Below are positions 27,601 to 35,891 of a stretch of DNA of 64,000 nucleotides, one piece after another. This DNA comes from Bacteroidales bacterium Phil12 (GTDB taxonomy: Bacteria; Bacteroidota; Bacteroidia; Bacteroidales; P3). The stretch covers positions 124,001 through 188,000 of the forward strand of contig NWBO01000149.1 of NCBI GenBank assembly GCA_002633275.1, in the 5' to 3' direction. The notes below the pieces were generated by a model. The model was not told the origin of the DNA. It did not search any database and was given only the letters and a program-made list of their open reading frames with translations. Made by a program: the position numbers and the translations under genes. Numbering within the stretch: the first letter of the stretch is position 1; the number at the start of each line of letters is the position of its first letter.

Positions 27601-30600
27601 ATGGCAAGAGAAAAGAAATTCTTAACTTGTGACGGAAATCAAGCGGCTGCACATGTTGCTTATATGTTTAGCGAGTGCGCTGCTATTTATCCTATTACTC
27701 CGTCATCTCCTATGGCAGAATACGTCGATGAATGGTCTGCAAACGGAAGAAAAAATTTGTTTGACGAAACAGTTAAATTAGTTGAAATGCAATCGGAAGC
27801 AGGTGCAGCAGGTGCTGTTCATGGTTCTTTGCAAGCCGGTGCTTTAACAACGACATTCACCGCTTCGCAAGGTTTGTTGCTAATGATTCCGAATATGTAT
27901 AAGATAGCAGGAGAATTACTTCCGGGTGTTTTCCACGTAACTGCAAGAACCATCGCTGCTCATGCGTTGAGTATATTCGGTGACCATAGCGATATATATG
28001 CATGCCGTCAGACCGGCTTCGCAATGCTATCCTCAACATCTGTTCAAGAGGCAATGGATTTGGCAGGTGTCGCTCATTTGGCAGCAATAAAAGGCAGAGT
28101 TCCTTTTATGCACTTCTTTGACGGGTTCAGAACTTCTCACGAAATTCAGAAAATAGAGGCTCTTTCCAATGAAGATATGATGCCACTTGTTGATTGGGAC
28201 GCAATAAAACAATATAAAGAAAATTCTTTGAACCCTGAACATCCTTTCACAAGAGGAACTGCACAAAACCCTGACGTATTCTTCCAAGCACGTGAGGCTT
28301 GCAATTCATTCTATGAAGCTATACCTGATATAGTTAATGACTATATGCAGCAAGTTGGTCAGATAACTGGCAGAACTCACAAACCTTTTGAATATTACGG
28401 TGCAGCAGATGCAGAAAACGTAATCATTGCTATGGGTTCTGTTTGCGACACTATCAAAGAGGTTATCGACTACTTGGCAACCAAAGGCGAGAAACTCGGA
28501 CTTATAACCGTACATCTGTATCGTCCTTTCTCTGCTAAATACTTTTTAAGCGAACTTCCTAAATCCGTTAAAAGAATATGCGTTCTTGACCGTACAAAAG
28601 AATGCGGTGCAACAGGAGAACCTTTGTATTTGGACGTTACGGAAGTTATCAAAAACCAATGTCCTTGCACCGAAAAGCCATTAATCATCGGCGGTCGTTA
28701 CGGATTGTCTTCAAAAGACACCACCCCTGCTCAGATTTTGGCTGTTTATGAAAACTTGAAGAGTGCAAATCCTAAGAACAAATTCACAGTAGGTATCGTT
28801 GATGACGTTACCAACTTGTCTTTGTCTGTCGGAGAAGAGATTTCAATGGCTAAGTCCGGCACTTTCGAGGCTAAATTCTACGGCTTGGGTGCCGACGGTA
28901 CGGTAGGAGCAAACAAAAACTCTATCAAAATCATCGGAAACAACACAAACAAATATTGTCAGGCTTACTTTGCTTACGACAGTAAGAAGTCAGGCGGTTT
29001 CACTTGCTCACACCTTCGTTTCGGAGACAATCCTATCCAATCTCCTTACTTGGTAACCACTCCTGATTTCGTTGCTTGCCATGTATTCTCTTATCTTCGT
29101 CAATACGAAGTTTTGAAAGGAATAAAGCAAGGCGGAACATTCCTATTGAACTCTATGTATGACGTTCAAGAGACAATCAATCACTTGCCTGCAAAAATCA
29201 AAAAGATACTTGCACAAAAAGATATTAACTTCTACATCATCAACGCAACCAAGATTGCAGAAGAAATCGGCTTAGGTAATAGAACAAACACTATCCTTCA
29301 AAGTGCATTCTTCAAAATAGCAAACGTAATCCCATACGAATTGGCTGTTGAGAAGATGAAAGAAGCAATCGTTAAATCCTATGGAAAGAAAGGAGAAAAC
29401 GTTGTTAATATGAACTATGCAGCCGTTGATCGTGGCGGTGATGTAGTTAAAGTAGATGTAGATAAGGTTTGGTTAAACGCTGACGAAAGCAAAGACGTCG
29501 TTGCTAACAACCACCCTGACTTTATCAAGAACGTTGTTGATGTTATCAATGCACAAGAGGGCGATTCTCTTCCTGTATCTGCTTTCAAAGGTATGGAAGA
29601 CGGAACATTCCCTGCCGGTACTGCAAAATACGAAAAACGCGGTATAGCTTCTCACGTTCCTCAATGGATTTCCGACAATTGTATCCAATGTAATCAATGT
29701 GCTTTGGTTTGTCCTCACGCTGCAATACGTCCGTTCTTAATCAACGCAGACGAAGAAAAACTTCTTCCTAACGGAACTCAGACAATCAATGCTAACGGAA
29801 AAGAACTTAGCAGCTTGAAATTCCGTATGCAGGTATCACCGTTTGACTGTACGGGCTGTGGCAATTGTGCCGACGTTTGTCCTGCCAAAACGAAGGCTTT
29901 GGAGATGGTTCCTTTCAAGGAAGACAGCGAAGATACCAAACGTTGGGATATTATGATTGAACAAATCAGTAACAAAGCCGAATTGGTCGATATTGCAAAG
30001 AATATCAAAAACTCTCAGTTCTCACAACCTTTGTTTGAGTTCTCGGGTGCTTGTGCAGGTTGCGGCGAAACTCCTTACATCAAATTGATTTCTCAATTAT
30101 TCGGACCGAGAATGATGGTTGCAAACGCAACAGGATGTTCTTCTATCTACTCTGCATCGTGTCCTTCAATGCCTTACACCAAAGACGCCAACGGTAGAGG
30201 TCCTGCTTGGGCAAACTCTTTGTTCGAGGATAACGCCGAATTTGGTCTTGGTATGGCTACGGCTACAAGAAAGATGAGAGAAAGAGTTATCGCAAAAACC
30301 GAAAAACTTCTTTCATTCCCATGGGCTAACGAAAGAGTTAAAAAGGCTGCTCAAAACTGGTTAGACCATAAAGACGACACAACTGCCGAAGCATTCAAGA
30401 TAGCAAAAGAATATGAAGAGGCTTTGGCTTGGAGTGTTATGACAATAGACGAATTAATCGCTTGGTTGGAATCTATGCAGAAAGACCACGCAAACGAAAT
30501 ATTCGGAGACCAAGGCGTTACTTACGCACAAAAACTTGAACAAGTTAAACAAGATAAAGCCAACGGAGTTCAGTTCTGCCAGTGTCCTGCATGCACAACT

Positions 30601-31296
30601 TGCAGAGAGTTGTACGATTTGAAACAATTCTTTGTTAAGAAGTCCCAATGGATTATCGGTGGCGACGGTTGGGGATACGACATCGGTTACGGCGGATTAG
30701 ACCATGTTATAGCATCGGGTGAGAACGTAAATATCTTGGTTGTGGATACCGAAGTTTATTCCAACACTGGCGGTCAGGCATCAAAAGCCACTCCACTTGG
30801 AGCCATTGCCAAATTTGCCGCATCAGGTAAGAAAATCAAGAAGAAAGACTTGGGTATGATTGCAACTACATACGGCTATGTTTATGTTGCACAGGTATCG
30901 ATAGGAGCAAATCCTGCACAATACATCAAAGCATTGAAAGAAGCCGAAGCATATAACGGACCATCGTTAATCATTGCCTACGCACCTTGTATCAACCACG
31001 GTATCAAAGCAGGTATGGGCAAGACGCAGGCTGAACAGAAGAGAGCTGTTGAATGCGGTTACTGGCATCTATGGAGATACAATCCTGAGTTGGCAGATAA
31101 GGGCGAAAATCCATTCACTTTGGATTCAGCCGAACCTGATTGGAGCAAATTCCAAGCATTTATTGACGGCGAAGTTCGTTACAACTCTTTGAAAAAAGCC
31201 TTCCCTGAACAGGCTGCCGAATTGTTTGCGGCTGCCGAGACAAATGCGAAATGGAGATATAACTCCTACAAGCGTATGGCAGAGATGAATTGGTAA
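27601..31296 (+). CDS. nifJ: Pyruvate:ferredoxin (flavodoxin) oxidoreductase
   Basis: A 1231-residue single-chain PFOR that oxidises pyruvate with CoA to acetyl-CoA and CO2, reducing ferredoxin. Domains in order: N-terminal pyrimidine-binding domain (AAIYPITPSSPMAEYVDEWS), transketolase-C-like domain, gamma domain (FYGLGADGTVGANKNSIKII), a two-cluster ferredoxin domain (CIQCNQCALVCP and CTGCGNCADVCP, about 695-765), and the TPP domain with FSGACAGCGETPY, GDGWGYDIGYGGLDH and DTEVYSNTGGQ. The length agrees with the family (about 1170-1230). It is strong evidence for anaerobic metabolism. Confidence 0.97.
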   Translation: MAREKKFLTCDGNQAAAHVAYMFSECAAIYPITPSSPMAEYVDEWSANGRKNLFDETVKLVEMQSEAGAAGAVHGSLQAGALTTTFTASQGLLLMIPNMYKIAGELLPGVFHVTARTIAAHALSIFGDHSDIYACRQTGFAMLSSTSVQEAMDLAGVAHLAAIKGRVPFMHFFDGFRTSHEIQKIEALSNEDMMPLVDWDAIKQYKENSLNPEHPFTRGTAQNPDVFFQAREACNSFYEAIPDIVNDYMQQVGQITGRTHKPFEYYGAADAENVIIAMGSVCDTIKEVIDYLATKGEKLGLITVHLYRPFSAKYFLSELPKSVKRICVLDRTKECGATGEPLYLDVTEVIKNQCPCTEKPLIIGGRYGLSSKDTTPAQILAVYENLKSANPKNKFTVGIVDDVTNLSLSVGEEISMAKSGTFEAKFYGLGADGTVGANKNSIKIIGNNTNKYCQAYFAYDSKKSGGFTCSHLRFGDNPIQSPYLVTTPDFVACHVFSYLRQYEVLKGIKQGGTFLLNSMYDVQETINHLPAKIKKILAQKDINFYIINATKIAEEIGLGNRTNTILQSAFFKIANVIPYELAVEKMKEAIVKSYGKKGENVVNMNYAAVDRGGDVVKVDVDKVWLNADESKDVVANNHPDFIKNVVDVINAQEGDSLPVSAFKGMEDGTFPAGTAKYEKRGIASHVPQWISDNCIQCNQCALVCPHAAIRPFLINADEEKLLPNGTQTINANGKELSSLKFRMQVSPFDCTGCGNCADVCPAKTKALEMVPFKEDSEDTKRWDIMIEQISNKAELVDIAKNIKNSQFSQPLFEFSGACAGCGETPYIKLISQLFGPRMMVANATGCSSIYSASCPSMPYTKDANGRGPAWANSLFEDNAEFGLGMATATRKMRERVIAKTEKLLSFPWANERVKKAAQNWLDHKDDTTAEAFKIAKEYEEALAWSVMTIDELIAWLESMQKDHANEIFGDQGVTYAQKLEQVKQDKANGVQFCQCPACTTCRELYDLKQFFVKKSQWIIGGDGWGYDIGYGGLDHVIASGENVNILVVDTEVYSNTGGQASKATPLGAIAKFAASGKKIKKKDLGMIATTYGYVYVAQVSIGANPAQYIKALKEAEAYNGPSLIIAYAPCINHGIKAGMGKTQAEQKRAVECGYWHLWRYNPELADKGENPFTLDSAEPDWSKFQAFIDGEVRYNSLKKAFPEQAAELFAAAETNAKWRYNSYKRMAEMNW

Positions 31297-31330
31297 AATG
31301 TAATTTATTTTTTTCATTGATTTTATTTGA

Positions 31331-31360
31331 AGTCCGTTATATAATGTAACGGACTTTTTC
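31331..31360 (+). terminator. Intrinsic terminator of nifJ
   Basis: Perfect 9-bp stem AGTCCGTTA / TAACGGACT (31331-31339 / 31347-31355), 7-nt loop, then a T-run. Confidence 0.88.
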
Positions 31361-31381
31361 TTTCCTGTTTTTCATATAAAA

Positions 31382-31528
31382 GCCTCAATGTTTTTTCTCC
31401 ATATCACAAAAACACATAAAATCATCGGAAGTTTTCATTTATTCATTTGAAGTTTTGTATAAACAACAGAGGTTTTCGTCCAAATCAGTGAGATTCTTGT
31501 CCAAATCAGTGAAGAACGTGGTCAAAGT
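31382..31528. repeat. Left arm of second composite 21-bp repeat
   Basis: Blocks of 21 bp at 31382, 31403, 31424, 31445, 31466, 31487 and 31508. The order is AT-rich units, then GAAGTTTTCATT / GAAGTTTTGTAT units, then CCAAATCAGTGA units. This is the same order as in the array at 9294-9671 but with a different exact sequence. Confidence 0.75.
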
Positions 31529-31586
31529 TATCGCAAACTTACACCAAAGGTTTGCGATAACCTTGACCACAGGTTTGCGCAAACCT
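31518..31586. repeat. Long hairpin plus TTTGCGCAAA palindrome (core of composite repeat)
   Basis: Near-perfect inverted repeat: GTGGTCAAAGTTATCGCAAA at 31518 onwards pairs with 31547-31570 across a 6-nt loop. It is followed directly by the perfect 16-bp palindrome AGGTTTGCGCAAACCT (31571-31586). The TTGCGCAA centre is shared with the palindromes at 9674-9735. Confidence 0.85.
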
Positions 31587-31599
31587 CATTCACGTTCTC

Positions 31600-31704
31600 C
31601 ACTGATTTTGACGATTGCTTCACTGATTTTGACACACGTCTCTTTTATTTAGAGGAAAACCTCAAACGAATTAAAGAAAACTACAAATAAACAGACATTT
31701 CAAA
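31600..31704. repeat. Right arm of second composite repeat (inverted 21-bp units)
   Basis: CACTGATTTTGACGATTG (31600) and CACTGATTTTGACACACG (31621) are inverted copies of the left-arm units. Further 21-bp blocks follow at 31642, 31663 and 31684, including GAAAACCTCAAAC and GAAAACTACAAAT spaced by 21 bp, which mirror the GAAGTTTTGTAT units. Confidence 0.7.
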
Positions 31705-31749
31705 TAATTAAATATAAAAATTAAATCATTGATTAACAAATAACAAAAT

Positions 31750-31759
31750 CCCCCCCCCC
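31750..31759. repeat. Poly-C tract (10 C) upstream of a promoter
   Basis: A run of ten C in otherwise very AT-rich DNA, 22 bp upstream of the -33 element at 31782. A homopolymer of this length is prone to slippage. Confidence 0.8.
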
Positions 31760-31781
31760 TATTAAAAATCTCGTTTTTTTC

Positions 31782-31812
31782 TTGGTTTATAAATAATTAT
31801 TGAGTACCTTTG
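31782..31812 (+). promoter_or_regulatory. Promoter of the small outer-membrane protein
   Basis: TTG (31782-31784), 20-bp spacer, TACCTTTG (31805-31812). The predicted transcript has an unusually long leader of about 185 nt before the ATG at 32006. Confidence 0.65.
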
Positions 31813-31850
31813 CAAAGAATTAAATAAATAACATAAAACAAATTAAACGC

Positions 31851-31919
31851 ATGAATAATTCAATACTTTATCTCAAATTTTCTTTATTAGTCATCGCTGA
31901 TATCATTCCGAGAAATTGA
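31851..31919 (+). CDS. Possible 22-residue leader peptide
   Basis: ATG at 31851 opens a 22-codon hydrophobic ORF (MNNSILYLKFSLLVIADI...) ending in TGA at 31917-31919. It sits between the promoter and the barrel gene and overlaps the hairpin at 31895-31930. It could be a translated leader controlling the downstream gene, or chance. Confidence 0.3.
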   Translation: MNNSILYLKFSLLVIADIIPRN

Positions 31920-31930
31920 TGATATCAGCG
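31895..31930 (+). promoter_or_regulatory. Perfect 12-bp leader hairpin
   Basis: CGCTGATATCAT (31895-31906) pairs perfectly with ATGATATCAGCG (31919-31930) across a 12-nt loop. No U-tract follows, so it is not a simple terminator. It covers the end and stop codon of the small leader ORF. Confidence 0.6.
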
Positions 31931-32005
31931 CAAAGTGGAATAACAATTTATTAATATCTGCAAAGTTTCTCAAAAAAAATTCAAATAATAAAGAAAAATA
32001 TAACA

Positions 32006-32578
32006 ATGAAAACAGTTAGATATTTAACATTAGCCCTTGCATTATTTTTTGGCTACAATGTAGCGAATGCGCAAAACCATTCTTTTACGACCAGCGTCGG
32101 TTACACAAACCAAACATTAAATCATAGCGACAAAAATACAATGATTTCCGTCGGTTTTTCATACCACTTGCCGATTTGCGACGGCTTGGTTTCTGCCGAT
32201 TACGGTTTTGAAGCAGCTAAAAGCCACAGAAAAGGTACTTCATTCGGTGCAAATTTATCCATTCCTATTTGGGAAGGTGTTTGGGACGACGAGATTATAT
32301 TCAAATTGTCCATTGGCGCAAGATACCAATACGATAGAATCTTTTTTGACAACAGCCCAAGAATAAAATCCAACTCCGTTGGACCTTTGGCTCGCCTTAC
32401 AATATTACAATATTTCATTGAAACAGGCTACCTATGGGGCGTTAATGACGTTGATTTGCAACTTAACGACAAAGGCAAAATGAATGGTTTCTTCTTAAAA
32501 GTTGGCACGAGCATACCTCTAAAAGAAAACATAACAAATAGAAAAATCAAAGAATTGTCAAAAAAAGAGAAGTTTTAG
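32006..32578 (+). CDS. Small outer-membrane beta-barrel-like protein, unknown function
   Basis: A 190-residue exported protein. Signal peptide MKTVRYLTLALALFFGYNVA-NAQ. The mature part alternates hydrophobic and polar residues in predicted strands (HSFTTSVGYTNQTLNHSDKN, MISVGFSYHLPI, IIFKLSIGARYQYDRIFF), consistent with a small barrel of about eight strands. It somewhat resembles the TraO/opacity-like barrels of Bacteroidota, but I cannot assign a family. Upstream are a C10 tract, a consensus promoter, a possible leader peptide and a strong hairpin, so its expression is probably regulated. Confidence 0.65.
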   Translation: MKTVRYLTLALALFFGYNVANAQNHSFTTSVGYTNQTLNHSDKNTMISVGFSYHLPICDGLVSADYGFEAAKSHRKGTSFGANLSIPIWEGVWDDEIIFKLSIGARYQYDRIFFDNSPRIKSNSVGPLARLTILQYFIETGYLWGVNDVDLQLNDKGKMNGFFLKVGTSIPLKENITNRKIKELSKKEKF

Positions 32579-32602
32579 GGTATAGTCAGTTAAATACGAA
32601 AG

Positions 32603-32636
32603 AAAACCGTTACTTAAATTGTAACGGTTTTCTTTT
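32603..32636. terminator. Bidirectional terminator between convergent genes
   Basis: 11-bp stem AAAACCGTTAC / GTAACGGTTTT (32603-32613 / 32621-32631) with a 7-nt loop and a T-rich flank on the right; flanking A on the left serves folD on the other strand less perfectly. Confidence 0.8.
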
Positions 32637-32657
32637 ATTATCAATATACCAAACAGC

Positions 32658-33554
32658 TTAATCGTAAATTTCTTTTTTGTAGGCTTTAAGCGTGTTGGTC
32701 AATAAAGAAACTATCGTCATAGGACCTACGCCGCCGGGAACAGGAGTAATGTACGAACACTTAGGAGCAACATGCTCAAAATCCACATCTCCCGTAACAT
32801 AATACCCTTTCTCGCTATCGTCTTTTATCCTGTGAATACCTACATCTATTATCGCCACACCCTCTTTGACCATATCTTCGGTAACAAAGTGAGGTACTCC
32901 GACGGCAGCAATGATAATATCGGCGTTGCGACAAATCTCTTTAACGTTCTGCGTCTTGGTGTGGCAAAGAGTAACAGTGCAGTCCATACCCTTACGAGAC
33001 ATCAGCACCGACATAGGAGTGCCGACAATATCGCTTCGACCCAAAACAACGCAGTTTTTTCCTACGGTCTCTATGCCCGAACGCTCTATCAATTTGACAA
33101 TTCCATACGGTGTAGCAGGTAAATAAGCCGGCATGGACAACAACATACGTCCGGCATTTGAAGGATGAAAACCATCAACGTCCTTACGAGGATCAACTCT
33201 TTCAATTACTTTTTTGGCATTGATATGTTTTGGAAGCGGCAACTGAACTATATAACCATCGACCTCTGCATCGTTGTTCAAGAAATCCAATGTCTCCAAC
33301 AATTCTTTTTCGCTTATCGTATCTGGAAATCTATAAACGGAAGACATAAATCCCACTTCCTTTGCCTGTTTTTCTTTACTCTTGACATAGGATTGTGAAG
33401 CCCCGTCATCGCCCACAAGTATTGCCACAAGATGAGGAGGTCGCTTTCCGCTATCCAACAATTGGGCTACCTCTGCTTTTATCTCGTCTTTAAGAGTTTT
33501 TGCTATCAATTTGCCATCAATAAGTATGGGCTTAGTGTTATTTGTTTGTGTCAT
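32658..33554 (-). CDS. folD: Bifunctional methylenetetrahydrofolate dehydrogenase / cyclohydrolase
   Basis: A 298-residue enzyme that interconverts 5,10-methylene-THF and 10-formyl-THF using NADP. Signatures: VGDDGASQSYVKSKEKQAKEVG with the catalytic Lys-type motif YVKSKEK, GYIVQLPLPKHIN, PRKDVDGFHP, the NADP-binding GRSDIVGTPMSVLM and the C-terminal TPVPGGVGPMTIVSLLTNT. It lies 14 bp after ffh, so the two are probably cotranscribed, and ends at a terminator shared with the convergent gene. Confidence 0.97.
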   Translation of the reverse strand: MTQTNNTKPILIDGKLIAKTLKDEIKAEVAQLLDSGKRPPHLVAILVGDDGASQSYVKSKEKQAKEVGFMSSVYRFPDTISEKELLETLDFLNNDAEVDGYIVQLPLPKHINAKKVIERVDPRKDVDGFHPSNAGRMLLSMPAYLPATPYGIVKLIERSGIETVGKNCVVLGRSDIVGTPMSVLMSRKGMDCTVTLCHTKTQNVKEICRNADIIIAAVGVPHFVTEDMVKEGVAIIDVGIHRIKDDSEKGYYVTGDVDFEHVAPKCSYITPVPGGVGPMTIVSLLTNTLKAYKKEIYD

Positions 33555-33568
33555 TGTATTTATCGTAT

Positions 33569-34909
33569 TTAACGTCTTGCAATCTTTTTCATATTTCTCA
33601 TTTGTTTCAACTGCTGCATCTTGCCACCGGAAAGCGAACGCATCATCTTACGGGTTTGGTCGAATTGTTTGATAAGGCGATTAACTTCTTCGATTTTACA
33701 GCCCGAGCCTTTGGCAATACGATTCTTGCGTGAAACATCTATTATATCAGGGTTAGCTCGTTCTTGTTTGGTCATCGAACCTATAATGGCTTCAATAGAT
33801 TTGAAAGCGTCGTCGTTTATCTCTACGTCTTTCAAAGCCTTACCTACGCCGGGAATCATACCGACCAAGTCTTTTAAGTTACCCATCTTCTTTATTTGGT
33901 TGATTTGTGCCAAGAAATCGTTGTAGTCAAATGTATTGGTGTGGATTTTCTTGCTTAACTTACGGGCTTCTTGTTCGTCATAATGCTCTTGGGCTCTCTC
34001 TACCAAGGACACGATGTCGCCCATTCCTAATATACGGTTGGCCATACGGCCAGGGTGAAAGACGTCCAAAGCATCTAACTTCTCACCAATGGAAACGAAC
34101 TTTATTGGCTTGGAAACAACTCTACGGATTGTCAATGCAGCACCACCACGTGTGTCGCCGTCAAGTTTGGTTAGCACAACGCCGTCGTAGTTCAAGCGGT
34201 CATGAAAAGCCTTAGCAGTATTGACAGCGTCCTGTCCGGTCATTGAATCCACAACAAATAATGTCTCTGTTGGATTAACAGCGTTCTTGATATCGGCTAT
34301 CTCGGTCATCATCTGCTCATCGACAGCCAAACGACCGGCGGTATCTATGATAACAACATTATAGTTCTCGGCTTTTGCCTTTTGAACAGCTTGAAGTGCA
34401 ATATCCACAGGGTTTTTGTTGTCATCTTGACGAAAGACATCTACTTGAATGCTATCGGCAAGCACCTGCAACTGATTGATTGCGGCGGGACGATACACAT
34501 CGGCTGCAACCAAAAGGACTTTTTTACTTTTCTTGGATTTCAAATAAAGGGCTAATTTACCCGAAAAAGTCGTTTTACCGGAGCCTTGCAAGCCTGCATT
34601 AAGAATAATTGTAGGGTTGGGTTTGATGTTAATTTCTTCGGTGGTTGAACCCATAAGGCTGACAAGTTCGTCATGCACCATTTTAATCATCATTTGTCCC
34701 GGTTCAACGCTTGTCAAAACGTTTTGACCCAAAGCCTTTTTCTTAACTTCATCACAAAATTCTTTGGCTATTGGATACGAAACATCGGCCTCTATCAACG
34801 CTTTTCTGACTTCCTTAATACTTTCGGAGATATTAATTTCCGTTATCTTGCCATTACCTTTAATAATCTTAAAGGCTCTATCTAATTTTTCGGATAAATT
34901 CTCAAACAT
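33569..34909 (-). CDS. ffh: Signal recognition particle protein Ffh
   Basis: A 446-residue SRP54 GTPase that targets nascent membrane proteins to FtsY. N domain: MFENLSEKLDRAFKIIKGNG. G domain: GLQGSGKTTFSGKLALYLK (P-loop), DVYRPAAINQL, VIIDTAGRLAVDE, VVLTKLDGDTRGGAALTI. The C-terminal methionine-rich M domain ends GGKMQQLKQMRNMKKIARR. It has a consensus promoter at 34976-35005 and is followed by folD. The SRP RNA gene was not found in the window. Confidence 0.97.
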   Translation of the reverse strand: MFENLSEKLDRAFKIIKGNGKITEINISESIKEVRKALIEADVSYPIAKEFCDEVKKKALGQNVLTSVEPGQMMIKMVHDELVSLMGSTTEEINIKPNPTIILNAGLQGSGKTTFSGKLALYLKSKKSKKVLLVAADVYRPAAINQLQVLADSIQVDVFRQDDNKNPVDIALQAVQKAKAENYNVVIIDTAGRLAVDEQMMTEIADIKNAVNPTETLFVVDSMTGQDAVNTAKAFHDRLNYDGVVLTKLDGDTRGGAALTIRRVVSKPIKFVSIGEKLDALDVFHPGRMANRILGMGDIVSLVERAQEHYDEQEARKLSKKIHTNTFDYNDFLAQINQIKKMGNLKDLVGMIPGVGKALKDVEINDDAFKSIEAIIGSMTKQERANPDIIDVSRKNRIAKGSGCKIEEVNRLIKQFDQTRKMMRSLSGGKMQQLKQMRNMKKIARR

Positions 34910-34975
34910 TTTCTGTCGCTTTATTTGTATTTGTGATTGCTATAAACAAATATTCTCTCTTTTATTATTGGTCTG

Positions 34976-35005
34976 CAAAGTTACAAATTTTTATGCAATG
35001 CACAA
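34976..35005 (-). promoter_or_regulatory. Promoter of ffh-folD
   Basis: Minus strand: TTG (35003-35005), 19-bp spacer, TAACTTTG (34976-34983). Confidence 0.7.
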
Positions 35006-35063
35006 TGAATTAATACGATTATTTCAAAGGTAAACAATAGGAGAAGAAAAAATTCAGATTTCC

Positions 35064-35891
35064 TTATTCCTCTCGTTGGCTAAACTTAACAATATCTTTA
35101 AGTTTGGAACGATATAAATCAACTCTCTTTTGAGAGTTCAACTCCTCGCGACGGTTTTTGCTTATTTCGAGAAATTGAGTCTGTTTATCAATTCCAAGAT
35201 ACTTGCGTCCGATTAGATTGGCAGCTATTCCCGTTGTACTGCTTCCACAGAAAGGATCCAACACCCATTCATTAGGTTTTGTTGATGCTAAAATAATTCG
35301 AGTTAAAAGTGCCAACGGCTTTTGTGTCGGGTGCTTACCACAAGATTTTTCCCATTTAGCAATAGCAGGCAACCGCCAAACATCTGTCATTTGCTTATTG
35401 TCATTGAGTTTTTTCATCAATTGGTAATCAAAATAGTGTGGAACATCGGGATTTTTACGTGCCCATATAACAAACTCTGTTGAATGTGTAAAATATCTAC
35501 ACGAAATATTCGGTGGCGGATTGGTCTTTGCCCAAGTTATTACATTCAATATCTTGTAACCTAATTCCGTTAAACAATTCGCAACAGAAAATATATTGTG
35601 ATAGGTTCCCGAACTCCAAATAGTTCCATTGTCTTTAAGATTTTGACGACAAAGACTTAACCAAGTTTTATTAAAGACATTCATTTCTTCCGACGAAATA
35701 CCCTTATCCCAATCACCTTTATCCACACAAACAACCTTGCCACTCTGCACACTTATACCTCCGTTGCTTAGAAAATATGGTGGATCTGCAAAAATTGTAT
35801 CAAACTGAAAGTCTATTTCAGACAACAAAGAAAACACAATCACCTTGCAACAATGTAAAATCTCTATTATTTGACTTATAATAAGGTTCAA
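35064..35891 (-). CDS. dpnA: DpnA-like DNA adenine methyltransferase (beta class) of a DpnII system
   Basis: A 275-residue methyltransferase. The catalytic motif IV is early (FADPPYFLSNGG, Asp36-Tyr39) and the SAM-binding motif I late (VLDPFCGSSTTGIAA), the circularly permuted beta order. CRYFTHSTEFVIWARKN, GKHPTQKP and the KGDWDK segment match streptococcal DpnA, which methylates GATC including single-stranded DNA. The best start is TTG at 35891, overlapping the nuclease stop (TTGA), so translation is probably coupled. No ATG exists in frame upstream. It ends 154 bp before the ffh start. Confidence 0.88.
   Translation of the reverse strand: MNLIISQIIEILHCCKVIVFSLLSEIDFQFDTIFADPPYFLSNGGISVQSGKVVCVDKGDWDKGISSEEMNVFNKTWLSLCRQNLKDNGTIWSSGTYHNIFSVANCLTELGYKILNVITWAKTNPPPNISCRYFTHSTEFVIWARKNPDVPHYFDYQLMKKLNDNKQMTDVWRLPAIAKWEKSCGKHPTQKPLALLTRIILASTKPNEWVLDPFCGSSTTGIAANLIGRKYLGIDKQTQFLEISKNRREELNSQKRVDLYRSKLKDIVKFSQREE

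Noticed and set aside
31455..31652. 65-codon ORF within the second composite repeat
   Set aside because: It reads through direct and inverted repeat arms and the palindromes; low-complexity product, best explained as a by-product of the 21-bp period.
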